Of a stretch of 64,000 bases of DNA, positions 51,018 to 60,884 are shown piece after piece (the stretch's first letter is position 1; every line of letters starts with the position of its first letter). The notes under the pieces are model-generated. The model searched no databases. It saw only the letters and a program-made list of their open reading frames with translations, and had not been told where the DNA came from. Origin of the DNA: Schizochytrium sp. TIO01 (taxonomy: Eukaryota > Sar > Bigyra > Thraustochytrida > Thraustochytriidae); assembly GCA_004764695.1 (NCBI GenBank), contig SMSO01000033.1, positions 511,001 through 575,000 of the forward strand. The letters run 5' to 3'. The position numbers and the translations under genes were made by a program.

Positions 51018-51816
51018 ACAAACTAAACTCCTGAGAAAATAAGAAACTATCACAACCTCGTTGTGATTCCAGCTGCTCCCGAACAAGATGCAATCGAATG
51101 TACGACCACCGATATCAAAGGATGAAAAAGAACGCACATGATTAGGAGATGTGATGCTGGTAAGTCCTGTTGAAAACACATTGATTTGCCAGTTGGTACG
51201 AACTTCCTTAAGGTTCGCCCCTGCAAAATCTCGAGCCTTGTAATTCTGTACCTTAACCTGCCTTTGCAACTTCAAGGAGTCCATATCACAAGTAAGCGTA
51301 TAGACTGTTGAGATCACCCCATGTTTCTCACATTAATCTCTACCCACCCAACTATCGTGTTGACTATTTGTCTTCATGTTTTACTTTAAACTATATTTCC
51401 TAATCTCCCTCTATCCTAGGTCTTAGCATACTCTGCGCCTCTGTTTTGTGAAAGACAATACTACGGATCTACAGTCTTGGAAAACACGCTGGAGGTTCTC
51501 AGAACATAGAATTTGTAAAGCGAAATAAGATTATTCATGAGGTGTGCTCAGCTGCGGCTGAGTAGTATATGTGCCTCAAATGAAGCTTCAGATAGGCCCT
51601 GTCTTATGACTTTTGCAAACATAGCCTACTCTGTTTCCTTAGAAAAGAAAGTTGCCTGTCATTCGAAATCTTTCGCATAACACAGACAAAAAAATCAACA
51701 TAAACAATCAAACTGACATTATTAATTTATGATAGTTCTCACCTAAATTTAAAAGTAAATTATAAATTGTATAGTTATAAACTTAATTTTATAATTTTAA
51801 AAAATAAAAAAATAAT
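51018..51816. other. intergenic region
   Basis: 800 bp, becoming very AT-rich from 51680 on. No gene seen. The A-rich end (51797-51815) is the T-rich Pol III terminator of the first tRNA when read on the minus strand. Confidence 0.55.
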
Positions 51817-51888
51817 TTCCCATACCGGGAATTGAACCCGGATCTGCTCGGTGAAAGCGAGCGATGCTAACCATTACACCATATGGGA
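51817..51888 (-). tRNA. tRNA-Glu (anticodon UUC), copy 1
   Basis: 72 nt including the discriminator A. Acceptor TCCCATA pairs with TATGGGA. The anticodon arm is GCTCG-CTTTCAC-CGAGC with anticodon TTC. A box TGGTGTAATGG and B box GGTTCAATTCC are present. No CCA is encoded. T-runs follow at once, so it is probably transcribed alone. Confidence 0.97.
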
Positions 51889-51988
51889 ACTATATGCCAT
51901 ATGTTGATAACGTACTTTTCACAAAGGTATATGAAGACCTCGCTTTTTGTAAAACAAGGAAAAAATTCGGCTTCAACACAAAAAGAAG

Positions 51989-52059
51989 TTCCCACGCCGG
52001 GAATCGAACCCGGAGATTGACGGTGAGAGCGTCAAATGTTGCCATTACACCACATGGGA
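51989..52059 (-). tRNA. tRNA-Glu (anticodon CUC), copy 2
   Basis: 71 nt. Acceptor TCCCATG pairs with CGTGGGA with one G-T pair. Anticodon stem TTGACG/CGTCAA encloses CTCTCAC, anticodon CTC. B box GGTTCGATTCC. A T5 terminator follows. Confidence 0.97.
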
Positions 52060-52363
52060 TTTGTGATCAGATATTTGAAGTCATGGTCTAACCATTTATA
52101 TACTTCAATTGAAGTGAATAGCAGCTCCACAAATTAAATTTTATTGAAAAAGCCCTAACAGCAACCTCCTTGCATAAAACAACTTTACAACATGGTGGCG
52201 TCTACTTCTCGTCCAACTAAAACAAAATAGAATAGAAAATGCCTATAAGCATCTTACTCTTGCGCTACCTCTTAAAGAATACTGTCCTATCATAACCTTC
52301 AAGCCCAAACAAATTATTTCCTCAAAAATGAACTGTCAGCAATACCGCAACATCAAAAAAAAG

Positions 52364-52434
52364 TTCCCACGCCGGGAATCGAACCCGGAGATTGACGGTG
52401 AGAGCGTCAAATGTTACCATTACACCACATGGGA
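52364..52434 (-). tRNA. tRNA-Glu (anticodon CUC), copy 3
   Basis: 71 nt, identical to copy 2 except one D-loop base (GGTAAC instead of GGCAAC). It is followed by a T8 terminator. Copy 4 lies 40 nt upstream with no terminator between them. Confidence 0.97.
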
Positions 52435-52474
52435 GAAGAATCATATAAGAGATAATGAAGCCAAAGCTTCGAAT

Positions 52475-52546
52475 TTCCCATACCGGGAATTGAACCCGGA
52501 TCTGCTCGGTGAAAGCGAGCGATGCTAACCATTACACCATATGGGA
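52475..52546 (-). tRNA. tRNA-Glu (anticodon UUC), copy 4
   Basis: 72 nt, same as copy 1. No run of four or more T follows it before copy 3, so the two could share one Pol III transcript. Confidence 0.97.
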
Positions 52547-52869
52547 GTTGACGCTGGAATTTCCCAGAAGCCGTGACCTTCCAATGCATGCGCTCATTCT
52601 TAAAGCTCCACCCGCAAACAGCATTCGAGGGGAAAAAAAGCAGTCATACGTTAACAGGCAGACAGACGGCTACAAGAACAAGTTAGTTGTTAAAAAAACA
52701 AACTGAAAACGTAGAACAAAGTACTTTTGCAACAAACAAAGTACTTTTGCAACAAACAAAGCACAGCCACCCAACCACCCATCCATGACTCCAGGTAGAA
52801 CCTGATAATGCAAACACCATTTCTATCTTAAAAAGACAAAAAAAGAAGAAGAAGAAGAGAAAAAGAAAG
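52547..52869. other. spacer inside the tRNA array
   Basis: 320 bp separating two tRNA pairs. It contains a perfect 20-bp direct duplication (52721-52740 and 52741-52760). No gene seen. Confidence 0.6.
52721..52760. repeat. 20-bp tandem duplication
   Basis: The unit GTACTTTTGCAACAAACAAA is present twice without spacing. Confidence 0.95.
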
Positions 52870-52940
52870 TTCCCACGCCGGGAATCGAACCCGGAGATTG
52901 ACGGTGAGAGCGTCAAATGTTGCCATTACACCACATGGGA
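52870..52940 (-). tRNA. tRNA-Glu (anticodon CUC), copy 5
   Basis: 71 nt, same as copy 2. It ends at a T5 terminator. Copy 6 lies 43 nt upstream without an intervening T4. Confidence 0.97.
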
Positions 52941-52983
52941 GAAGAAACAATTAATACCGCATGTGACAAGTGGCGGTAATATA

Positions 52984-53055
52984 TTCCCATACCGGGAATT
53001 GAACCCGGATCTGCTCGGTGAAAGCGAGCGATGCTAACCATTACACCATATGGGA
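52984..53055 (-). tRNA. tRNA-Glu (anticodon UUC), copy 6
   Basis: 72 nt, same as copy 1. It forms a UUC-CUC pair with copy 5, mirroring the copy 4-copy 3 pair. Confidence 0.97.
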
Positions 53056-53092
53056 GAGATAAGAACATTGGAAAAGAACGGTCAGAACACTG

Positions 53093-53164
53093 TTCCCATA
53101 CCGGGAATTGAACCCGGATCTGCTCGGTGAAAGCGAGCGATGCTAACCATTACACCATATGGGA
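53093..53164 (-). tRNA. tRNA-Glu (anticodon UUC), copy 7
   Basis: 72 nt, same as copy 1. A minimal T4 (53072-53075 on the other strand) lies between it and copy 6. Confidence 0.97.
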
Positions 53165-53196
53165 GAAATAAGGGGAAGGAACCGGAAAGAAATTGT

Positions 53197-53268
53197 TTCC
53201 CATACCGGGAATTGAACCCGGATCTGCTCGGTGAAAGCGAGCGATGCTAACCATTACACCATATGGGA
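53197..53268 (-). tRNA. tRNA-Glu (anticodon UUC), copy 8
   Basis: 72 nt, same as copy 1 and first in the transcription direction. Only T3 runs separate it from copy 7. Confidence 0.97.
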
Positions 53269-55112
53269 GCTTACAACTCATCGGTTGTTCCCTTGAGGCA
53301 ATGGGGCGCATACTTCGTGATAAAGCGTCCAACGAGGGAGGACTTCGTGCAAACAGTCGCCAGGACTGAGGAGGCCGAGAGCGCAGCTCTGAAGAGGCCA
53401 CGAAAACTCTCTCTCTAGTCCCGGCTCGCCCTCTGGCAAAGCTTTCGCCGATCAGGATTCAGGACAGAATTGGCACAGCTCGTCCTTTCGTGCTTATTGC
53501 TACTGGAGCTAGCTACTTTAGTAATTTACTACCGTACAGTATAAACTCTAGTTTTTCTTTAGTGAATGATGACTTTACATAATAATGTTGATATATCAAC
53601 TCCGTGGTACTGTCTCTTCTTTTTGTAATATCTGATCTTGGTGCCGAATGCTGACTCAAAGTGGCCTCTCGCACCTTGCAGCACCCAGACAGGCCTCTAC
53701 CTTGGTAGAATAGAAACTCATAGTATTGCTTGTCCTGAGTGCAATAGTTTTTTATCTGTTGTGTATTGTAGACGTATAATTTTAACCATTTGGGGCGAGC
53801 AATATCACTTTCTGCCATGTACATTGCTTGGAAATGCATGTCTTTTTAAATCCTATGCTTTGTAGGATATGACGGGTATACTGATCCGTTGTTGCATAAC
53901 TTGTCCTACAATTTGTGTTAACTTTTCTCACTATAACTATTATATTTCACTCATAATCCCTCAATTGGTCGTCCGCCGATACTACGGAAGTATCATCCAA
54001 ATCAAATTTTAACTGAATCAGAGACAAGAAACGTTGAAAATTGCATTAATTTGTAAACAAAATTTGTGTTGAAGTAGGTTGAAACTATATTAATACGCAT
54101 TTAGTAATAAATCCCAACGAATGTGGATGTTTTGCACGTATCTGACTTGCTGTATCGTCCAGCTTTAACTCTTTGTTTCCTCAAAAATAGCCAAAGCATG
54201 TTTAATTTATATTGATTTTCTGAGTATATAGTTGAACGTCCTCCGCAGCAAGACTTTTGGTGACAGTTCATTTGTTTGCCGACTTTTTTGCAATGTATAT
54301 GTCGCCTTTCTGCCATCAAAGGGCGAACTGTTGTTCAAAGACTATTCAGGGTGTGGTTTCCCGTGATGATAAACTTGTCAGACTTGTTTATTAAGTTCGA
54401 CACGATTTCGGTATAGCCATCAGGCTTTATGAATCACTATGGATAATTGAAGATGATATGAAGTTTCGCTCCAGGCGAACTCAACGATACATGTGCGTAA
54501 GAATGCTGAAGTGTATTGCAATTGTATACGATGAGGACCTGCGGTGGAATTGCATTCGTTCGTTTTCTTAACAGGGATATACTTTCGCAAACACGATTAT
54601 GTGTGTCCAGTTCGATCACGAGCCTCTCGCTCTCTTTCGCGTGGTACGAGTATTGGTTTCTCCTTGTTGATACTTAATGTGTCTAAATTTTTAAATTATT
54701 ATGGCAACATGTCCTTACTCAGAATGGAAGACTCACTGCATCCTATCTTGGTTGAACCCAGTTGTTATTGTTGTCAGATCAGAAGAACTCATGACCCTCA
54801 AATTCGGGGTGTTCAATGCTGTGTCTATAAGCCTGATGTAGGGCATCTTGGTTAGTCGTTAATAAATGAGCAGTGTCTTATCATTCCCTAAATATGAATT
54901 TTAAAAAGCATCTTTATTAGAGAATAAACATCTCACAGTATCCCGTCTATGTGTATCAGATAATGAGAGCTAAAGGCCATTAAAATATTTTGGGAACTAA
55001 TTTATATTATTTGCGAGTGACGGAAGTATAAGACTGGTAAACTCTTTGAACATTGCCTCATGCAAAACACCAATATTAATGGTTCCATTTGCGAGTGATT
55101 AGTCGGTCGTAT
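53269..55112. other. intergenic region
   Basis: 1.8 kb, AT-rich, without a supported gene. A minus-strand frame at 53513-53839 has a stretch (KLYVYNTQQ ... YYEFLFYQGRG) faintly like the core of piggyBac-type transposases, but no intact element, terminal repeats or DDE set can be shown. Confidence 0.5.
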
Positions 55113-58100
55113 TTACCGTGTCATGCTCTCAATATCTGGTGCTGGAGTCAAAGCATTTGACATTCTCTTTGTAGACCGAATTGGATTCGTTCGCTTAGTG
55201 AAGCTAGAAGGCATCGATAAATGAGCACTTTTAAGGCGCACAAGGCTCGCAAGGCTGACTTGATCGTAGTCATATAGATCATCCTTGCCATGGTCGCTTT
55301 CAGCGTCAAGTTCCAAGACTTCCCTAGTAGAATGGCTACCCTGAAGGGCTCTGGTCAGGGAATGGCGAGCTTGATAGCGACTAGCATAATCCGGAGGCAT
55401 GTTTTCTGAATCAAGAAAGTAATTTTCATTGTTTTCATTGTCCTCGTCGTCTTCGTCCATGTTGCTTGATGAAAGATCTTGTTGGTTGCTGCCATCACGC
55501 ATGGCGAATCTCCACTGCCCTCCAAATGGTCGCCGGACACGTTCTGAGAGCGGTCGTAAAGAACGAAGGCGACTCGTAAACTTCGACTGAGCTGCGAGAA
55601 CAGATTCGAAGAAGGGATCTGGTGTAAATCCAAGAGCTCGTCTTAAGAGCGAGCGACGTGATTCTGCACCAGAGGTATCAAGCTTGCGCTCTTCATCAAG
55701 GACACGGCGAATAGTACTAGTGACCTCAATCAATGGGATTGACCTATTCATGAAATCCCGACCGGTCTCAATGTATTGCCTGCATACATCAGCATACGAC
55801 CAAACTTGATGCCCCGGGAGGACAAGCACTGGATCTGGGATAGGTTCCAGGTTAATAAGATCCACAGCATTGTCAAGATCGATTGGCGGATCACCAGGGT
55901 CAAGAATCACTGGGGCGAGGCTTCGATATAATGGCAGTGCATCTGCTCGTAGATGCCGTTGCCATTCTGCCCAGTTAGTCATCCACGTTTCAAACTGAGC
56001 GTTAGTGATTGCTTGAGCTTCCTCGCGAACCTCATCTAACACATCTTCAGGGATATGGCGACGATAAATCAAGGTAGACGTCCTTACAGGTAGATTGAGA
56101 TCATCCCGTAGAGCAATCTCAAATTCCAAATGAATACTCACATCGTCGCCCATAGTTTCCAATGAATACTTGAGAGCGGCCTGGTCGACGAGCTCCAGCC
56201 GCATGATTCTTCGACCAAACTGGCGAAGCTTCAATGCACTACCCCGCGCACGAGCAATTTCTGTCATCATTTCCATGCGTCCCAATGCCCATATAGGTTT
56301 ATCATTGCAGGCAGTCAAAGAGTCTGCCATCAAAGTGAGCATTTCAGGCCGAACAAGTGGGTCAGAATATATAGTATGGAGAACCTGCGCAACACGTGAT
56401 TGAAGAACAGGACGCAGATCCTCATTACGATATTCTTGAGAGCCCGTAATACGTGATAGGAAGTCAAGAACACCTTGACGGTATGCAGGCTCTATGAGTT
56501 CAGAAAGGCGACTCTGATCAATTTGAAAATCCTCTGCAGCTCTTGTCAAGCGTGTCGAATCCTGCAAGTCTGTGTTATCGCTGCTGCTGGAGTTCCGATG
56601 TTGCATATCTACTTGGAATTCTATTTGCGCGGAATTCAAAAGAGTACGGTTGAGTGTAATCAATGCTGCTTGAGCAATAGGATCAGTAGCTAGCTTGGTA
56701 AAGGGGAGATACAAACATAACTGGCCTACCCGAGGATGACGCAACACCTCTAGAGGGACGTGTTCTAGTCGTGTGCAATAAGACAGGTCAATTACAGACC
56801 CACCAATTAAAAGATCCTCTGGCAGAACTCGTAGAGATGTACATCCTCTCGCAAACAGGTTACCACCCACGATCAATCCATCAGGCAAGTTAGAGATAGC
56901 TTTGCACCCATGGAGGAATAAATCACCATCTACCCGCAGACCTTGTGGTAGAGATATTAGAGATTTACAATCGCGCAAGTCTAAACTGCCTTTCACATGG
57001 CGAAGGCTGCGTGGAAGCTCGCGTAGCGAGTGACAACGCTCAAGAATAATACTCCCTCCCACGTCGAGTCGAGTTGTACCTAAAGAAATGAGCCTTTTGC
57101 AGTTCCAAAGATCCAAGTCCCCACCAACGAAACCCATCGATATAGGCAGAGTCTTTAGACGCCGGCATCCTCCTAGGTACAAGTTGTCCTCCACAGTAAG
57201 ACCTGCAGGAAGGCTAGTTAATCTAGAGCAATTTTCTAAGTGCAAAGAACCTTTAACATGTCGCAATGACTTGCCGATTCTGCAAAGTTGGGCGCAGTTT
57301 GTTGCAATCACTGATCCACCGATGCTTTGACCAGGATCCCCAATTGTGATTAACTCTAAACAATCAGAAATATTTAAATCTCCACTAACGTACAAATGTT
57401 CTGGGAGGGTTCTAATGCGAGACGAGCCAGCAAGATCTAGGTTTCCTTGAATATGGGTCTCTGGTGGAAGCTGTGTTAGGGACGAGCATCCTGCAATTTC
57501 CACATCACCAGCAATGTGCCATCGTTCGACCTCCCGAATATCCAAAAATTTTGAGCAGTTTCTAAAACTGAATCCACAAAGGTTTTCTGTAAGCATGGAT
57601 GGAGCTGTACCTATTTCACAAGATACTAGTTGCAGGTGCGTAGAAAGTGATAGAGGGTCTTGGATGTGCGATAACGGCAGGGCTGCACGATATATCATCA
57701 TTTTATTTGTGACTGGCTGAAAGTTACTCTTCCATTCAGCTCCGAATCCAATGAGACAGAGAGAATGCCCAGAGGTGACTTCAGCTGTAAATTGAATACG
57801 GGGGGACGCAGGTCTATTTTCATTCTCAGCGCTTGATGTTTCCTCCAAAGCATGTAAGTTGACAGGGGAGGATGGTTCGCCTTCGTTGCTTTTAGGTGAC
57901 ATCGAGGTTCTAGCAACAACAATAAGGGACCCTTCCTCCACAGTAAAACCCATAGGAAACAAGTTCAATGTGCTGACAGGCTGTTTGGTTTCGAGCTCAA
58001 CGTTTATGAGAACGTGCCCATTTTTGACAATTAAATGGGGCATATGCTGGTTTGCAGAAATGGAAAATACTAGCCATGAATGAATTCCTTGCTCAATATT

Positions 58101-58997
58101 AGATATCTCTACACGTCGCATCTTATTTTTTCCGTAGGCATGAATATTGAATTTTCCGAATGTAGCCGTAAGGTCCGGATTGAGTATTCTCGTTGCCATT
58201 TGGAGTATTTTCTTTTGCAGAGTTACCTCCGAGACCTCATCAGAATCTATATTTTCCCCGCAAAGTTTCTTCTGCATTGACTTAAGTTTAGTAATTGTGA
58301 AATGTGATCCGTAAACAAAAGGCAAGGTGGCGTAGAGAGAAAGTGTCGCAAGGCCAAGGCCAAACAGGTACCCTGGAAGAATAAGTCCCCCAGCAACATA
58401 AGACATGGCTGATGCTCGACACGGACTAGAGAGCACTCGTTTGAGACATGTATTATACCACGCAAATCTCGTTGGTTCATAGCTTGGTTGTCCTATGACC
58501 CACACTACTCCACTCTCATCAAAAGGTTCAGGTACATACACTTCTAGATCACACAATATTGCTGACCTATTATTGCAAAGTTCAAGGTACTGAAGGATGC
58601 ATGCATCAAGCGTATGCACCATGCATCCTGTTGAGGGCCTCAGTCGCTGGCAGCAGGACATACCCGAAACGGATGTTTCGTATTCATGAATATGTAGTAT
58701 GTCTTCTCGAAGACACATCCTAGGAAAGCAAATCGTTGATACAGTTTCCAAATCATTCAATGGAACTGTACAGCAGCCTAGACATGTTTCCCTCTGGCTT
58801 TGAACCGCAAGTCGATCTGTAAAGTGTGCAATTGGTTGTCTGTCTGATTCTTCATTGGTTTCTTGAAGTACTGGGGTCGACAAAGGGGGATTAAGTTCAT
58901 TTATCAGCCTCTCTTGTACCACAGCGTCCATGATATTGTCACTTGCATCTCCCTGTTCAACCTCCACATCATATCTTCTACCCACATAATTTCTCAT
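55113..58997 (-). CDS. membrane-associated LRR protein with C-terminal NEL-type E3 ubiquitin ligase domain
   Basis: A 1,294-residue intronless protein. Residues 1-190 are Cys-rich and unrecognised; a hydrophobic span lies at about 198-228. About 12 leucine-rich repeats of roughly 22 residues follow (about 495-765), each of the form GxLxLxxCxxLxxLPxxLxV. The region about 828-1030 matches the bacterial NEL domain of IpaH, SspH and SlrP in order and spacing: 'FLSRITGSQEYRN', the catalytic-type CxD motif at Cys897-Asn-Asp899 followed by IWALGRM, then 'FGRRIMRLELVDQAA', 'VSIHLEFEIALRDDLNL', and 'QFETWMTNWAEWQRHLR'. In NEL ligases this Cys takes ubiquitin from E2 and the LRR selects substrate. LRR-then-NEL order is the bacterial one. 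The extension after 1075 is disordered with an acidic tract. Start is the first in-frame ATG after a stop. The hydrophobic span and N-terminal domain have no bacterial effector parallel that I know. Confidence 0.8.
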   Translation of the reverse strand: MRNYVGRRYDVEVEQGDASDNIMDAVVQERLINELNPPLSTPVLQETNEESDRQPIAHFTDRLAVQSQRETCLGCCTVPLNDLETVSTICFPRMCLREDILHIHEYETSVSGMSCCQRLRPSTGCMVHTLDACILQYLELCNNRSAILCDLEVYVPEPFDESGVVWVIGQPSYEPTRFAWYNTCLKRVLSSPCRASAMSYVAGGLILPGYLFGLGLATLSLYATLPFVYGSHFTITKLKSMQKKLCGENIDSDEVSEVTLQKKILQMATRILNPDLTATFGKFNIHAYGKNKMRRVEISNIEQGIHSWLVFSISANQHMPHLIVKNGHVLINVELETKQPVSTLNLFPMGFTVEEGSLIVVARTSMSPKSNEGEPSSPVNLHALEETSSAENENRPASPRIQFTAEVTSGHSLCLIGFGAEWKSNFQPVTNKMMIYRAALPLSHIQDPLSLSTHLQLVSCEIGTAPSMLTENLCGFSFRNCSKFLDIREVERWHIAGDVEIAGCSSLTQLPPETHIQGNLDLAGSSRIRTLPEHLYVSGDLNISDCLELITIGDPGQSIGGSVIATNCAQLCRIGKSLRHVKGSLHLENCSRLTSLPAGLTVEDNLYLGGCRRLKTLPISMGFVGGDLDLWNCKRLISLGTTRLDVGGSIILERCHSLRELPRSLRHVKGSLDLRDCKSLISLPQGLRVDGDLFLHGCKAISNLPDGLIVGGNLFARGCTSLRVLPEDLLIGGSVIDLSYCTRLEHVPLEVLRHPRVGQLCLYLPFTKLATDPIAQAALITLNRTLLNSAQIEFQVDMQHRNSSSSDNTDLQDSTRLTRAAEDFQIDQSRLSELIEPAYRQGVLDFLSRITGSQEYRNEDLRPVLQSRVAQVLHTIYSDPLVRPEMLTLMADSLTACNDKPIWALGRMEMMTEIARARGSALKLRQFGRRIMRLELVDQAALKYSLETMGDDVSIHLEFEIALRDDLNLPVRTSTLIYRRHIPEDVLDEVREEAQAITNAQFETWMTNWAEWQRHLRADALPLYRSLAPVILDPGDPPIDLDNAVDLINLEPIPDPVLVLPGHQVWSYADVCRQYIETGRDFMNRSIPLIEVTSTIRRVLDEERKLDTSGAESRRSLLRRALGFTPDPFFESVLAAQSKFTSRLRSLRPLSERVRRPFGGQWRFAMRDGSNQQDLSSSNMDEDDEDNENNENYFLDSENMPPDYASRYQARHSLTRALQGSHSTREVLELDAESDHGKDDLYDYDQVSLASLVRLKSAHLSMPSSFTKRTNPIRSTKRMSNALTPAPDIESMTR

Positions 58998-60884
58998 ATT
59001 GGAATCCAGTTTGAGGAAATAAACTTAAAAGATGGTATTGTCCCTCTCGATCCCAAACGATACAGCCTTCACGGAGTTGCGTTCAGAATAGCCTCTTGGT
59101 GGCGCTCTTAAGCGTGACGTCGCACACGACTCCAGAAACAAATCAGCAAGCAACGTAAGTGAATCTAAGCTCACCACTACTTCTATGGCAGAGAAAACCC
59201 TTTTGCAACTCAGGGCTCTTGTTAGTACGAGTGCTGACTCGAGTATCTAATTTGAGCTCAAGCAAAGTTATCTATCTCACGAAATGATTATCGTCTCCAC
59301 TCACTTGATCTTCAAACTGAGGTCAGCTACCTAGTTGATTTTTACTCTTGTTGCTATTTTGTGTCTAAGCTTGTAGGCGCTTTCCAGGCGAAGGCGATCC
59401 TTCTGTTGCGCAGCCGAGCCAGGTGGACCTTAACACAGCGTCCTTTGTGACGCCTTGGTGTTCGAAGCCAGCTGATTTGGGTCTGCTTTGCACTCGAGCA
59501 TCGGTTTAGAAGGCTTGTATCTCTTGAGGAGTGCCCGGCCCAGTTTCTCGCTTTTCTCTCCTTGCTACAGATTTTGTCGCGTGCACGTGCTCCAAAGGAT
59601 CGTTCCAGTGGTTCTGGTAGTTCCTTAAAAAAGAAGAAAAAGACATTAAAAATTATTTATCGCATAAGTAGGTCTTACCCCCCCCCCCCCAAAAAAAAGA
59701 AAGTTGCAGTGTGTACTCATAGGTAAAGCTACCCAATCGATATGTTTGTACCTTAAAAAAGAAAAGAAAAGGACGGCAAGTTGGTAGTGCTGGTGCAAAG
59801 GACATAAATAAATAAAATCATTTATGGTGTACTTAAGTTCACTCTGGACACGCCGTTGGTCACGTTGGCAATATTTTTGCGCGATTTACAGGTGTTGCAG
59901 TTATTTGTCTTGATTGTGTGAAAACCTCAGAAAGCGGCAAGCGGCAAGCGGTAAGCTGCAAGCGGTAAGCGGCAAGCGGTAAGCGGTAGGCAACAGTAGC
60001 AGAACACCAAAACGCCGAAGAAGAAGAAGAGCTAGTAGAGTGTGTCCCATCAAAAAGAAGCAATGGATTACTGCTACTAACTACCTCGAATTTCAAGTAT
60101 AACGTGACATTGAAAATTCTAGTGTATTCTAACACGCCTCAGGCTTTCGGGCGGTATGATTTTGTGCTCCCAACATTGATAATTTTTTTCTTTCTGAATT
60201 CAGAACTAAAAAAGGAACCTAAAAAAAGTGTAGTATTTAGCTAGGCTTGAACAAAGCATTGCTAATCTTATGAGCAGATTTATAGATCTATCAAAATCAG
60301 AGTCGTCTATGACTTCATGCTTATAGTACTAGTATAGCAAGGCGCTAACCCAGGAAAATATGACTGCAACTTAAGATTACCTTTAAACTGACTGATTATT
60401 ATTATATGCAAGTTAAAAGGGTCTAAAATAAAATCAGGTATTATGAAGACAATATTATGTTCTATCTTTGTGGCACCAAAGTCCAGTGATGCTGGCTGTT
60501 GCCAGTAAATTGCTGCAACTCATAAAACATCATCTGGCGCTCACAAAGACAGAGTGGGGGCTTATCAAAACAAATGAGTTACAAAAAAGAAACAAATCGA
60601 GAATTCTTTATTCAGGATATGGATTTCGTAGATTTGTGCAACCAACATTGTTTATCTCCATTTGAGAACTAAAGGGACTGTTTTGAGGCGAGAAAGTCGG
60701 ATCATAGACAACGTTTGATTCTTTAGTACAGCCTCCCTGCATATTTACATTTGAAAGTCACTGGCGCTCCCTCGGCACAAGTGCACATAAAATTCTTCCA
60801 CCAAGATAAGATTATTCATTTGAAAGTAAATGAAGCGTCAGAGCTTTGTGAGGTATAAAAGGAACTAGAATGATTTATACATTT
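58998..60884. other. intergenic region with simple repeats
   Basis: 1.9 kb with no supported gene. It contains a C10-A8 tract near 59679-59698 and the 7-bp satellite listed separately. The first few hundred bases are the promoter region of the NEL-domain gene; the right end is the 3' flank of the CFAP210-like gene. Confidence 0.55.
59934..59989. repeat. 7-bp tandem repeat, eight units
   Basis: Eight consecutive 7-mers of the form GCGGYAA: two GCGGCAA, then GCGGTAA, GCTGCAA, GCGGTAA, GCGGCAA, GCGGTAA and GCGGTAG. Confidence 0.9.

Noticed and set aside
51817-53268. CRISPR array suggested by repeated blocks of about 72 bp
   Set aside because: Each repeat folds as a complete tRNA-Glu with A and B boxes. 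Spacers are irregular and contain Pol III terminators.
53513-53839. Possible piggyBac-type transposase fragment on the minus strand
   Set aside because: Only one short stretch is faintly similar. There is no DDE set, no terminal repeats and no target-site duplication, and the Cys-rich frame at 54101-54319 would be on the wrong side for the C-terminal domain.
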